From: Ustulina deusta
Taxonomy: Eukaryota > Ascomycota > Sordariomycetes > Xylariales > Xylariaceae
Length of the DNA: 64,000 nucleotides
Assembly (NCBI GenBank): GCA_023159155.1
Contig: JAJNNX010000004.1
Location: 620,001 to 684,000 of the forward strand
Direction of reading: 5' to 3'
Shown: positions 1 to 13,199 of the stretch, one piece after another
How positions within the stretch are numbered: the first letter of the stretch is position 1
Layout: each line of letters opens with the position of its first letter
Made by a program: the position numbers and the translations under genes
Notes under the pieces: model-generated
What the model saw: the letters and a program-made list of their open reading frames with translations, nothing else
The model's database searches: none
Told to the model about the DNA's origin: nothing

Positions 1-1019
1 AAGGTCTTAGGTATTTAGCTAGTAAAAAAAGCACTTAATAAAAACAGCTCGGGTAGTTTATCTGACTTAAAAAACAAGTAGAACTAATAGAAATTTCTTT
101 ATTAGTTCTTTTACCTATTTTAACTAAAATATATAGCTAAAACAAATTAATTACCTTTAAAATATTTGCTAAATTATAAATTAATAGTATTAAAATAAAA
201 ACTTTAGCTTTATATAATACTAAAGCTTATATTTTTTTAATAATTAGCTGCAAATTTGTGCAATAAATTAAACAATAGTTAAAAATAAAAGTAGTCCGTT
301 TAGTAAAACTTTAAAAACTTTGTAACTACTATAATAAAATAGTTAGCAAAGTCCGCAAATATTTAATATATATAATAAAAATTAATAATTAATAGTTTAA
401 GAACTAAACGTTTTAAGTTATTAACTTTAGTTATAATATTATTATTAATATTAAGTAGTTAATAAAACAAAATGTTCTAATAAAGATTTAAAAACAATAG
501 TTAATCTAGCTAGATAATTTATTTTTATTAGTTTAGTTTTTTTTTATAATTATAGTTAAACTATTTAATTATAAATAACAAATTATAAATTTAGAAATAT
601 AAAAAAATACTAACTAATATAATTAAACATTAAAAAAATATTATTAAATATTAAAATAACTTTTTAGAACTAAAATAATTATTTTAAATATAATTAAAAC
701 TAAAAAAATATAAAAAAAACCTAGGACTTTTAAACCTAAAACAAAAAAGGTTTATATAGTAATCCTTAAAAAAAAAAAAAACTAAGCCGCTATTAAAAAA
801 ATTTTATAAAACTTTTAGAACTATTTTTATTAAAATAAATAGAAATAGTTAGCTAAAAGGACTTTATAAGAGCTTATTATAATTAAGTTTGTAATAACTA
901 AAAATAATAATACTAAATTATTTAAAAAAAACTTAAAAATAATTAGTATTTTATAAAAAAAGTAGACTTAGATTAACTAAATAGTACTATAAAAGATTTT
1001 TAATAGTAAACTTATTTTA

Positions 1020-4000
1020 TTTTTAAAAAAAAAAAATTTTAAATATATAAAGTTAGTACGAAGTTTTTTGCTTTTTTAACTATTATATTTAGAAAAGTTT
1101 TTTTTAAAAAAGAAATCTAAAACTTTGCTACTATTATAACTAGGGTTTAATATAGTACTAGAACTTAATAATAAAAAATATGCCTTAAAACTTTACTAAT
1201 ATTAAATACTTATATAGTTTATTTTTTTAAAAAAAAAGTTTGTAAATAAACTATTAGCTATAGATTTTATTAAACAAAATATAAACCTAAACGTTATATT
1301 TGTTTTGTTTATATTTAAACTTAGGTTAATTAAACATAAATTTATAATTAATTACTAATAAAAAAATATATATTTAAAAAATAGAATTGTGCTAGCTCTA
1401 AATATTAATAATATTATATTTAATTATTGTAATATAACTTGTTTTGTAAAGCTAGATATTATTAAAACTTTTTATTAATTATTGCTAACTTTAAAATTAT
1501 GCTATTTTATCTTTTTCTAAACTTATAAAGGAATATTTTAATAAAAAGTCTTACTATTTGGTTTAAAAATAGGACCTATATAGTAATAGGCTTTTATTAA
1601 TATATAAATCTAAAAATTTTTAAATAAATTTGCAAACGTTTATATAAATAATATTTTAATTTATTCTAAAACTAAAAAATAGTATTAGACTTATTGCAAA
1701 AAAGTAATTTATTGCTTATATTAAGCCGGGTATTAAAAAAATATTAGAAAGTTTTGTTTTAATATACTTATTATTAATTACTTAGAAATAATTATAAAAG
1801 CTAAAGTAAAGATTAAGATTAATTTTGCTAAAATTTAAGCAATTTTAAATTAAAACTTTAATAATTTTAAAAGTACTAAATTAATTCGGTTGTTTTTTAG
1901 GCTTTATAACTATGTTTATATGTTTATTTATTATATTAATAAAATAGCTGCTTTTTTAAATCAACTATTAAAAAAGGACAAGCTATTTATAATAGGGCTA
2001 GAACAAAAATAAATTTTTGAATATATAAAACTATTAGTATATAAAGCTTTAGTTTTAGCTTTTTTTAGGCCTAGCTAATTAATATAAGTAAAAATAGATA
2101 TTTTATATAATGTAATAAAAAAAGTTATCTAGTAATAATAAGAAAATATAACTTAAAAACCTATAAAATATTTTTTTAAAATAATAATATTAATTAAGCA
2201 AGTTTACCTGATTTAAGACTGGGAACTTTTAGTAGTAGTATAAATTTTAAAATACTACTACTTAGAACTTTTAAAAACTAAATTCTTTATAGTAACTAAT
2301 TATTAAGCTTTATTATATTTTTTAAATAAATAGATTTTATTAATATAACAAATCTATTAGGCTAATTTTTTATTAAATTTTAATATTACTTTTTAGTACT
2401 AACTAAAATAAAAAAACGTAGTAGCTAATGCTTTGTTAAAAAAAATAGTAGAGCTCCCTATAATAAAAGCTAAAAAAGCTAAAAAAAAAACAATAGTACT
2501 AGTTTTTTCTAACAAAATATTAAGTCCTATGTTAACTATAGATATTTTGTTTAATATTTTTTAAAAAGCTAACCTAATAGACCTAATTAAATAGGAGAAC
2601 TAATTATAAAAACTAGGAAATAAAAACAAAAAGCTATATATATTTAAGGTTATTTTAGATAGAACTATTTCTTTTTATATAGCTTTAATTTAAAAAGCTT
2701 ATATATTTCTAATTATTATATACTAAAGCTAGTATAAAATAATTAAAATATTAGAACAAAAATACTACTAGTTTTACTTAAAATATAATTATAAATAATA
2801 TATATATAATTGCTATAACTATAAAAAAAATAAAATATTATAAAACAAAACTTCTAGCTTTTTTTATTTATTATTTATACTATTTATAGTATAGCAATAT
2901 ATAGTAATAAATAATAAAGATATATTATCTAATTAATAGGGTTATAACTATATATAAATATTTATAGATAAGTTTAGCTGTTTAATCGCAACTTTATTTA
3001 ATAAAAAGACTAATATTACAAAGTTATTAGTTATATAATATTATAAAAATTTATATAGATTTTTAAATATATTAAATATATAGATATTAGATAATATAGA
3101 ACTATTTATTTTTAAGTTTATGGCAATAATTAATAGTTTTATAAGTACTAAGCACTACTTTAGCAATATTTATTATCTTTAAACCTAGGGAATAATAGAA
3201 TTAATTAATTAAGAACTAGATTAATAACTCTATTTTTATATTAATAAGTATTAAAATAACTAAAATATTTATTTTTTTACTTTAGATTTTATATATAATT
3301 TTTTATAGCATTTATTAATCGATATATTACTACTAAAAGTAGCAATAAAAATAAACATATAAAACTTTTTAATAATAAACTTTAGTAAAGCAGTTATAAA
3401 TTTTAATATTAAATAATAAGTACTCGAGTTGATCTGTTAAACCTAAAATGTTTAAAAAATGGCATATAAAACTGCAACTTTTGTATAAAAACAATATAAA
3501 CTATAAGCTAACAAAAAAAAACGTTTAATAAACTTTAAAATAAAAAATAAGGTTTTTTTAAAAAAGAAAAGTTTTATAACGCAAGTACTAATTATTAGAT
3601 TAGACTTACAATTAGTTAGCCCTTTTAAAATCTTAAAAAAACAAAAATTTAGCTATATTTTTGATTTGCTTAACTTTTATATAATAAAAAATCTATTTTA
3701 TACTAACTAATTGCAAAAAGTAAGCAATAACCTTTTATTTTAGCAAATTTAATTATTGCTTTTAGCCAAAAATATTAATAGTAAAGCAGAATTTGAAGTT
3801 AAACAAATCAAATAATTAAAAATATATAAAAAAAACAAAAAACTATAATATTAGGTTGCCTAAAAAAGCTGCAATCCTAACAATACTTAGTATGTAGCTT
3901 AAAATTTTAAAAATATATTAGTTAAACTTAACCAATTCTATAAAACTTATAAAAAAGCCTCCGGATTTCCTATAAAACTATAGGAATAAATATATACAAT

Positions 4001-4070
4001 AGCAGCTAACAAATTTGCAAGCAATTATAAAAATAATAATAAAGCAGTACGCTATAGAAAAGCTATACAA
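1020..4070 (+). pseudogene. H pol relic: reverse transcriptase, RNase H, integrase, chromodomain
   Basis: Reading the + strand, the RT active site appears as Y-I-N-N at 1641-1652, where Y-I-D-D is expected; both Asp codons became Asn, a G-to-A change. RNase H is recognisable near 2283-2318 (FFIVTNY, then ALLYFL). The integrase zinc-binding region follows near 2790-2880, with a C-x-N-Y remnant at 2812. The core domain lies around 2940-3500. A chromodomain-type C-terminus (KLNQFYKTY, then a GFP/PGP-like turn) lies near 3905-4060. The order RT-RH-IN-chromodomain identifies Ty3/gypsy. Numerous TAA/TAG stops sit where Q, R or W is expected. The upstream gag/protease boundary is not resolved. Confidence 0.8.
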
Positions 4071-4135
4071 ACCTGCTATTATTAGTAACCTTAAATTAAA
4101 ACTATATTTAAACTTTTAGTTTTAAAAAGGGGTAA

Positions 4136-4374
4136 TATAACAGTTAGTATAGTTTTGGCAAGACTTGCAAGGATTTTAGACTTATAGGGCAATAAAATAA
4201 AAAGTCTATATACAGACTAGCCTATACTTCTGTAGCTATATATATAAAGTCTATATTTACCCACCCTATAAACTCTGACTTCCTTTCTTTCTTTTTTTTT
4301 TTTCTTTAGCTTAGAGTTTTTGTTTATAGTATTAATAAACTAGCTATAGAAGCTTTACTTAACTGAGCGTAGCA
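4136..4374 (+). repeat. 3' LTR of element H
   Basis: The LTR follows directly on a purine tract (AAAAAGGGG at about 4124-4132). It starts TATAACAG, probably TGTAACAG before RIP, and ends GTAGCA. It contains a TATATATATAAAG box near 4240 and a pyrimidine-rich stretch at 4281-4310. The 5' partner is outside the window, so the start is inferred from the polypurine tract, while the end is fixed by the homology break with 62071 onward. It is visibly less AT-rich than the coding part, as expected at the outer edge of a RIP target. Confidence 0.6.
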
Positions 4375-4649
4375 TATTCTAGGCCTTGTTTAGCTTTTGT
4401 TTGGTTATATTATAGCTTTAATTAGAGCTGTTCTAGCTATATTTATATTTTTTTATAACAGTTGTTTTTTAGTAAGCTTGTTGTTTATTTGTTAGTAGTA
4501 GGGTTAACTAGTTTTTACTATTTAGCTTTATTTTTAACAAATAGTTATAGGCTATCTAATATATAAGTTTTTATTCTTGTATGTTTTTTTGGCTTTTTTA
4601 TTTTATATTTCCTATTTTTTTTTTAGATACTATAAAAAATAGGCTTTTT

Positions 4650-7600
4650 TATTTATATAGAAGTTTAGTGCTTTAAGATTTATTATTGTTTAGTGGGGTA
4701 TTAAACATAAAAATAAGGTTTTTTTTTTTTAAGCTATAGGGCGGACTTTATAGGTATATCGCTAATTAGCCCATTTTATAGCTTGGCGTTTTTTTTTAGT
4801 AATAATGCGTTAGACCTTAGCTATATTTTTTTTTTTTACTGAATTGCTATACTTTATATGCTAGAAAGGATGCATAATCAGAGGTGTTTTGCTAATTGAT
4901 AATCCGCTATGTTAAGATAACGTTTTTAATTAGTAAAACTAGTAATCGGCCGTAGACTATTTTGTATGCGCTATAGCTGTAGTGTTGGGTAATGGTTCTT
5001 TTTGAGGCTGCTAGTAACTGCTTTATGGCCTGACTTAATAAGTCCTTAGCCTTAGGGGTAATATACTGCGCTATAGGTTACTATAAATCCAAGTTGTGCT
5101 TTAGCTATTATGACTTTTTTTTTGTTTTTAGAACTATTGTTATATTTGATCCGAATAGAAATGTTGTACTAATAAATAATATATTGCTTAATAAATCAAG
5201 TAATATTTTTAAAATTAGCTAATTAGAATAGTATTGCTTTAAAGTAAACTAATGTTTTATATTTAGCTTTAATAATTATTTTAAACTTATTATTGTTAGG
5301 TATAAATTAAATATTAAAGATTTAGCTTATAAGTATATTTTTAGCTTTATTATAGTAGTATTCTTTTTTAGATTGCCTGTCTTATATTTATTAGTATAAC
5401 TTATAGTTTTTTAGAACATTTTTAATACTTTTGTATAGGTTTTTTTAGTAGTATTAGGCAGCAATTCTATAATATATAAAGTTTTAGCTTTAATGTTCTA
5501 GTTATATATAGCTTTTTTAAAAAAAGCATTTTTAATTATTAAAGTTATTAATATAATATTAGATCTAGTATAGTAGTTTTGTTTTTTTTTAAAGGCAATT
5601 TTTATAAATAAAAAATTAAAAGGCTTAATTTCTATAGATTTTTTTTTGTATTGCTATTATAAAGCGATTAAGCAGACTCCTGGTAGTAAGATATATTGCT
5701 AGCTCCTATAAATATATTGATTATTTTTGCTCTAGTTTAAGGGGAGCAATAATATTTAAAGCAATTATTAGCTTAACTATTATAATATAAAGTTAGAAAT
5801 TAATAAAATTTTTTATATTTTTTTTTATTAATTATTTAACTTATTTAATAGTTTTTTTAGTTTATATAATAGTCTGTCTGCTACTATATGTTTTTTTTTA
5901 AAAATATAGTGCAATTTAAAATCAAATATTTTAATAAAAACAACCTATTAGGTTAGAACTATGCCAAATAATATAAAAAATCTATTGTTTAGTTAGACAA
6001 TTAATACTTTTATATCTATTTCTAAATAAAATCTGATCTTATATAAATAGTTTTATAGTTAGCAAAAAGCTTTAATAACTTTTAAGTACTCTTTTTTTAT
6101 TATATTATAATTTAATTTAAATCTTTTTTAAGTTCTTAATTTATATTTAGACGGGTATATTCTATTTTTAATTAATTAATAAAGTATAGTACTTTATCTT
6201 TTTTTTAAAACGTTAATTTTTAGTTAGATTTTTTTAGTTTTGTAATCTAGGGTAATTAAACAAAAAATAGTTATTAAAGCTTATTATAATATTATTATTG
6301 CTTGCTTTTGATTATTTCTTTAAACAAACTTAATATTATGCTAAAAAAGTATAGTTAATAAAAATACTATTATAACATACGCTTTTATTTATATCTAATA
6401 ATAACTATTTATTTTTAAAAAAGTTTTTATTTTTATAATATTACTATATGCTATTTATTCTAAAAATTTAAATACTTTGGTTTTTATAGGTTTACAGCTA
6501 TTAGTTCTATAAAAGTATCCGACTAGTATTACTATTAGTTTATATTATTTGCTTTTAATACTGCTTGCAGTAGTACTTGCTAATTCAAAATTTAGCAAAA
6601 CTATATTAATATTTTTAATATGTTTAAAAATAAATTGCTATATGCTAGGGGCAACTTTTTAATTATTATAACAAATAATAAGCTTTTTAACTTTTATATT
6701 ATTAAAAAATAGTTTGTATTTTTTAGGTATAATATTATATAATATTTAGCTAATTACCCTAAAAAAGTAAGCTACCGAATTTGTTACGCTTTAAAGAAGT
6801 ATTGTTATTTATAGAATTCCAAGTAGTATAAAAAAAACTATTAGTGCTTAACTAAAAAAAAATAAAAGCACCTAATTATATTTAGAAAAAAAGTTAATTA
6901 CTAATAAGATTTTATATATAGCAAATTCTTTAGCAAATTTGTTGCAGTTTTTTAGTAAAAAAGCATTTTAGATTATAACTATGTTTAGTTTAGTAGCAGA
7001 ATTAATTAGTCTAAGCTTTTTAATTTTTTTTTTACTATAAACTATATGTTCTAATATATACTATGTTTTTTTTTTAATATATTGTTTATAAGTTAAGTTT
7101 TAAGTATATTTAATACTTTTTTTTGTAGTAGTACAAAAATAGGAATTCTTTTTGCTTGCTAAGCTTTATGTAATATTATCTGGATTTTATATAGTAGTGC
7201 AATTTTATTATATATTTTTCCGATCTTACTAAAATCCTAAGCTAAAGCTATTTTATGTTTATATAGTACTTTAACTAAAAGCTTTTTTTTTTAATTAGTA
7301 AGTTTTAATATTTTTATGTTTTTTTTTGCTTTTTTAAAAGCGTTTTTTAATTAATTAAGTTTTTTTAAGTTATATAACAAAACATAAATAAATATTTAAA
7401 TAAAAAAATTTTTTTAAATGTTTTGTTTAGTTTATACTAATTATATATTTTTACTAAAGCTTTTTTTTTTTAATTAATTAACCCTAGAAGTACAGAACTA
7501 TTATATTTTGTATTATTAACTAAGTAGATTTTTTTTGATTTAAGCTTATATATTATAAATATTAAAATAAAAAAAATAAAAAATGTTATTTGTTTAGCTT

Positions 7601-8360
7601 TTAAGATTTTTGCTTTTTTTATTTTTTTTATAGCTTTATAAATAATAGTTCTAAAAACTATTAAAAATTTACTATTTAATAAAGCACTTATAAAAAAAGT
7701 ATTATTGTTTAGCTTTAGTATTTAGTTTATATAGTTTATAGGTAACTAATTAGTATTACAAAAATATTCCTGCGTAATTTTATTATTTAGGTTTAGTGCT
7801 AAATTAAAAGTTATTTTAGCAGCACATAATAAAAATAAGATTCGAATATCGATTAAAAACTAATTATAGCTATTTATAGCAGCTCTTTATATATAAATAG
7901 CTATTAGTTTTTTGTAGCTCTAATTGCTAATTTGTTATAGGGGCATAATTAAATAGGCAGGGTTACAGGGGTAATAATACGCATATTACTAAAAATAAAT
8001 ATAGCTATTAGAACTAAATTTTTAAAATAAAAAACATAGTTTATAATTTTTAAAAAGTTTATTCCTAGAAGCAGAAAAATAACTACTTCTTTATTTAGAA
8101 CTATATATATAGAAATAGCTTATATATATTTCCTAGCAATCTATACTAGCTAAATAATAATTTTTTTATATAATTATAGGAGTATTTCTAGTTTAATAAA
8201 ATATTTATTTTAAATTACTTAAATATTAATTATAAAAAATTAATTATTTTTAATATAATTTTTTACTAGAATATATAATTAAGCGCTAGTATTAAAAAGT
8301 CCAGTAATTAGTAAGCTTTTTAGTAATTCTTTAATTCTTACTATAACTTTAGGTATAGCT
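4650..8360 (-). pseudogene. G1 pol relic: protease, RT, RNase H, integrase
   Basis: On the minus strand the frame shows a retropepsin motif G-L-F-N-T-S-A at 8302-8281, where D-T-G-A is expected; both Asp and Gly were lost by transitions. The RT catalytic box reads F-N-N-I near 6711-6692 (expected F-x-D-D). A 'YYR-W' style segment after RT (about 6400-6350) and a LLNQ-like RNase H segment (about 6020-5980) follow. The integrase zinc-binding segment reads ELGHQS...YYRIAARYY near 5560-5500. The frame fades by about 4700. This gypsy lineage differs from H: there is no chromodomain signature and the RT box begins with F, not Y. Identification rests on motif order only. Confidence 0.7.
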
Positions 8361-11280
8361 CTTATATAGTTTTTTATATTTTATAAAAATATATTTGTTT
8401 AAAAGGTTTTATAAACCTTTTTTATAGATTTTCGTAGCGTTATATATATATTATTAACTTCTAAAATAAATATATCTAGCATTTATTAATTATTTATTTT
8501 AAACTTAAGTTTATTTAATTAATTTAATTTAATTGTTTTTTTGCCTAATATCTATCCTATTTTAAAAGCCTATATTATAAATAATTCTAACGCATTAAGA
8601 AATAAACCTAGCAGCTTTCCCCAAATTAACCCTATTTTAGCTTTAAATAAATTATTAATTTTATTAAAAAATACTTAGTATTTTTTTATTTTTAAAACAA
8701 GTAAAAGTATTTATTGATTAGTGCTTATACTTATTGTAGCGCTAGTTATTTTATAAAGTTAAGTAATATTATAAGTTTTAGGCATAATATTGTTTTTTTT
8801 ATTTAGGCGTTTTTTTTTTGCTATTATAGCTTTTATATAAGTTTATGTATTAAATATACTAATAAAATCTAGAACTATAAGTACTAATAAATTATTTAAA
8901 AAAACAACTTAATTAATTGCTTTTAGTACTATAAACTTTTGCTTATTTTAGTATTTTTACTATTTATTATATTAAAATTTTAAATAATTTTTTCTAGCTA
9001 GAATATTAAACTTTTATTATTTTATAAAAACTAAGTTAGCTTAAAATTTTACCTTAGGGTTGGGCTAATTAGTTATAGTTAGTTGTTTAAATATTAAAAC
9101 AAGTAATTAAGCTAAGTTGTTCGAAGTATTTTTGTTTTTGCTAAGTTCTAGGTTTTATAATCAAGTTTTATTTTCAAATTTTAACTTTTCTAAAACGTAA
9201 TTAAATTTATATAAAGCCCTATAGGCTACTAGAGCTACTAAAAAATATTTACTAAAACAGTTGTAATAAATCTATATTAAGGCTAAAAACATAAATCTAC
9301 TTTTATTTTTTTTTTAATATTTTATCCGGGTTAATTATAAACAAGCAAATATACTAAAATATATATAATAAACCAATATATTAAGCTTTAGAGTTATATT
9401 CTTTATATAAAGATTTAAAATTTTTTGTTTTTTTTTTTAATTTATAGCTTTGTTATATATAATTTCTAGTTCTATAAAACTAATATTTATACAGATTATT
9501 ACTAGTACTTCTAAAGTTATTCTAGCTATTTAATTAATTATATTTCTAAAGGTTTAATTGTTATGCTTAAGTGGCAAAAGCTCTAAATTAGCTATTTTTA
9601 TATTATTGCTTGCTTTGCTAGCTAATCTTCTAATAAAATATTTAACTAAAAAAAATATAATATTAATTCTAGTTAATTAATAATTATATTGTTTTAATTA
9701 TTGCTTTAGTTATTTAAGTATTATAAATAAAAAGGCTTTTTATTTTAGCTATTAATTGTTTAATTACTAGGTCTATATATATATAAACTATTAAAGATAT
9801 AATAAAAAGAATAATTATAAGTAGCTAGGTTAAAGGAGCAACTAATAAAGCTTAGAACAGTTATACTTATATAGCTTGCTAAATAAAGTAAAAAGATATG
9901 TTTAGTAATAGTTTTAAACTAGTAGTACTATTTAAAAAACTTAATATTATTATTTATAGCTAAAAAAAAAATTCTAAATTGGCTTATTGTTTAAAAATAT
10001 TTATAGTATTAATATATTCTTTTTATTATAAATTATTTTTAATAATTTTATATTTATTAAAAATACTTCTAAAGTAATTAAAAAAAATTAATTCAACTAG
10101 GTTATATAAATAAAACTTTTTAGGTATTAAAAAGATTTTTTAGCTAAGTTTATTAACTAAAACTATATATTTAAAAAAAAAATTAAGCATAATTTTAAAA
10201 AGTTGTTTTAGTATTTAAAAAAAGCTTAATAAATTGTTTTTTTTATAATTAGGTTTGCTTAAGATTAATTATTTTATATTTTTGTTTTAAGCTTATAATA
10301 ATTTAATCTTAATTAGTATAAAAACTAATAATATATTAAATTATATATTTTTTAATTATAGTTTTTATTTAGTATAATAATTAATTAATTTATTTGATTT
10401 GCAAAAATTTATATAATTTAAAAAGTTTTTTTATTTTGCAAAGCTATTTAGTTATATTCTTTTTATTAAATTAGTTCTAAAGGCAAGATATAAAATTAGA
10501 AATAAATAAACTAATAATATATAGAACTATAGCGTTTCTAAAAGCTAATTATATAATTATTAAAAGTCTAACTAGCTAATATTTACTAGTCTAATTATTA
10601 GTTAATATAGTATTAAAAATAAATATATTTATAATTAGAGTGTTTAAAATAAACCTTATTAGAAAAAGCCCAAAGTTTTATAGTTATTTTAGAACGTTTA
10701 GGTTATTTATTCTAAGTTATTAATTAGAACTATTAATATATAGAAGTAACAAAATAATAAATATTTTAGAAATAAAACAATAATTTTTAAGTTTTAATAA
10801 TATTTTTTTGTTTAATGTTCTATAGTTCTTACTACTATATAAATATATATAATTAGTATAGTACTTTTATAAGTTTTTTATTAAAAACTTATATATATTT
10901 AAGTTTAATAAATATATTAGCTTTTTTAATATAATTATAGTTAAGTTTTATATCTTTTTTGCAGATCTAATAAAAGTAATGTAGTACTATTAGTATTTTT
11001 ATAATTAGTTATTCTAAAAATAATAGTTTTATTAATACTTTATATTTATTTAATTTTTGTTATAGTTAGTTTTTTATTATTTTTATATTATATTATTAAA
11101 TTATATTAAAAGTCCAGCTTTATATAAAGATTTAAAAAAAAAATATAACTAATTAGCATAATTAGTAATTAGTCTTTATATGTTAGGTATATTAGCTAAA
11201 AATATTAGTTTTTAATTATAAGTTATACTCCAAAAAGCATTAAATAATATTAATTTTTGTTGTTTTACTAAAAATACTAA
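8360..11280 (-). pseudogene. Probable gag/5' region relic of G1
   Basis: This stretch lies between the protease remnant and the probable 5' LTR of G1, the place of gag. Short minus-strand frames such as KIGLIWGKLLG...LNALEL (about 8640-8570) look like helical capsid sequence, but I cannot assign a family. No zinc knuckle is visible. It is saturated with TA dinucleotides and every frame is closed. Called gag by position, not by motif. Confidence 0.4.
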
Positions 11281-11643
11281 TAAAATAAAGCAGAGCTCCT
11301 AATTAGCGTATTATATACTTAAACTAACTAAACTTATTTAATTAGTCCGTATCAGACTACGTTTTTTAGCTCGCAGATCTTCGTACGTATTAGGTCAAGA
11401 TCTAATTCATAATTATAAATAAAAACGCAATAATTAATTAATAAAAACAAATTTCTAACTTTTATCTAATATTTTGTAATAATTATCCGTTATTTACTAT
11501 ATAAAAAAAAAGTTTTTTATAGCCTTAAATAAAAACGCGCGCTTTTTATACCTCTTGTTCTATAATTTCCAAAGTTTCCAAGAATGCGTTCTATTCTATA
11601 ACTAAAGACTTGTCTTTTGTATATGCGCACCAGCCCTACTGCA
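11281..11643 (-). repeat. R363 repeat copy 1, probable 5' LTR of G1
   Basis: This is a 363 bp unit present three times in the window (also 56435-56797 and 61629-61993). Read on the minus strand it starts TGCAGTAGGGCTGG and ends ...ATTTTA (ATTTCA in copy 2), so TG...CA termini are plausible for an LTR. The TGCAG end abuts the in-frame RT of element F. Moderately RIP-mutated: it keeps patches such as CGCGCGC at about 11540 and TCTTCGTACGTATTAGG at about 11377. I found no 5-bp duplication. A solo LTR or a SINE-like unit remains possible. Confidence 0.6.
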
Positions 11644-12470
11644 GTATATATAAAAAAAGTTTTTATTTAATTATAATCCGCTAGCTTATAAGCGGACTTT
11701 AAAAAGTTAAAATTTTATATAACTAAAACTAAATTTTTTAAATATATTATTAGTACTAAAAATATATAGGTTAACTTAGCTAAAATTATTATAATATATA
11801 ATTAAAAAGTATTTATAACTATAAAAGAAATTTAATCTTTTTTAGGTTTTTATAACTTTTATTAAAAATTTGTAAAAGATTATAATAGAACAGCAGTTCT
11901 TTTTAATTATTTAATAATAAAAAAATATTATTTAAATAGATTAAACAATACAAAAAAGTCTTTTAAAAATTAAAAAAGTCCTTATATTAACTTTTATTTT
12001 TAAGTATTTTAATTATAAACTACCTATTAAAGTAAAAATAAATATTTTTAATAGTATAGCAATAAAAGCTATATTCTAGTTATATAGTAATAAATAATAC
12101 TTTATTATATTTTATTTCAAAACTATATATAATACTAAATTAAACTATAGTATTTATAATAAAAAAATACTAGTAGTAGTTCTAATATTTAAAAAATAAT
12201 AAGCTGAACTAATTAATAACTATAATTATTTTTTAGTTCTTATAGACTATAAAGCATTAAAATATTTTAATAAAAAATAATATTTTAATTTAAAATAAGC
12301 CGGATAAATATTTTTATTTTTTAAATATAACTTTTTAATTACTTATTAACCTAAAAAAAAAAATATAGTAGTAGATATAATATTCCGCAAATAAAAAGAT
12401 CTATAAATATATAAAAAAAAAAAAAAGCGTATAAATATATAACTTTATTTAAACCTATATATAATATTTT
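11644..12470 (+). pseudogene. F pol relic, first part: end of RT and RNase H
   Basis: The translated + strand shows the RT tail EKLKFYITKTKFFKYII near 11705-11755 (the KCEF...FLGYI motif of Ty3/gypsy). The GFxNFY region follows near 11850, then RNase H: LNYSIYNKKILVVV at 12139-12180 and LIDYKALKYF near 12240. The VVDIIFRK box (normally VVADALSRR) is at 12367-12390. All are typical of the RT-RNase H module. Stops are RIP-type. The frame ends at the insertion point of A. Confidence 0.75.
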
Positions 12471-12772
12471 TGTTGGAATAACTGGCATTGGTTACAACCT
12501 TATTGTATAACTTGCACGGAGTGCGAGTTCACGCTTGGCTGTCGTACAGATATTAGCCGGACTTCGGCCGGATAAAAGGGACCTTATTTCCCTTTTGTTA
12601 TGTTAGCTCGTACAATAGCATAAGCTTTTATATAAATATAAGAAACTTATACTTTGTACGAATATTTTTTTTTTCTTTTTTTCTTTATAAATAATATAAT
12701 ATAATATATTATATTCTATTTATGCGTATTATTTGTTTTATATATAATATATCGTATATAGCCCATTTAATA
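12471..12772 (+). repeat. 5' LTR of copia A
   Basis: The LTR starts TGTTGGAATAACTGGC and ends CCCATTTAATA, where CCCATTCAACA is expected. It contains a short hairpin GCAC-GGAGTGC at about 12514, a GCCGGACTTCGGCCGG block near 12556, a TATATAAATATAAG box near 12632 and a polypyrimidine stretch near 12668. The outer (left) edge retains G+C, while the inner (right) edge is RIP-mutated. The following bases TTAATTAGTAGTTGC are shared with B, D and partly E, and mark the primer-binding-site position. Confidence 0.9.
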
Positions 12773-13199
12773 TTAATTAGTAGTTGCAAAAACATTTTAA
12801 AAAAAATCGTAAAAATATACTATAGATTAGCAAAAATAAAAATAAAATTAAACTTATTCGGATAGGTCTTTATATTGCACTTTAAAATCTTTACTATATA
12901 ATTATTACTTTTCTATAAAATAGCAATAGTAATACTATACAAAATAAAATAAATATTTTATACTACAAATTATTAAATATATTTACTTATTATAAAAAAA
13001 GTAAAAAAAATCTAATTTTTAATATATAAATATTAACCTTTTATAAAAAATATTAAAAGTATTATATAAAAAAGACAAAAATAATATATAATTATATTAC
13101 TTCTAACTATACTACTATATAATAGTTAAATAATATTTTTTTTTTAATTTTTTACTATAGTATTATACTTATTATATAAAACTATAAAAGCTGCTAAAG

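Larger units (their letters stand above)
1..4374 (+). mobile_element. Ty3/gypsy chromodomain retrotransposon (element H), 3' part, RIP-degraded
   Basis: The left part lies outside the window. The order RT, RNase H, integrase, chromodomain, polypurine tract and LTR is that of a fungal Ty3/gypsy chromovirus. The 3' boundary at 4374 is supported twice. The LTR ends in ...GTAGCA there. Also, sequence from 4375 onward is homologous to 62071 onward, whereas the H sequence is absent to the left of 62071. H therefore inserted into element G1. The 5-bp duplication cannot be tested because the 5' end is off-window. Every frame is broken by RIP-type stops, so the copy is inactive. Confidence 0.85.
4375..11643 (-). 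mobile_element. Ty3/gypsy retrotransposon (element G1), minus strand, RIP-degraded
   Basis: Read on the minus strand this is an LTR retrotransposon: probable 5' LTR at 11643-11281, a gag-like stretch to about 8600, a retropepsin remnant at about 8290, RT, RNase H and integrase down to about 4700. Its 3' end continues left of 4375 but was cut by insertion of H. Its right end abuts the RT frame of element F exactly at 11643/11644, so G1 most likely inserted into F; the other half of F would be off-window to the left. A second copy of its 3' half is at 62071-64000. Confidence 0.7.
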
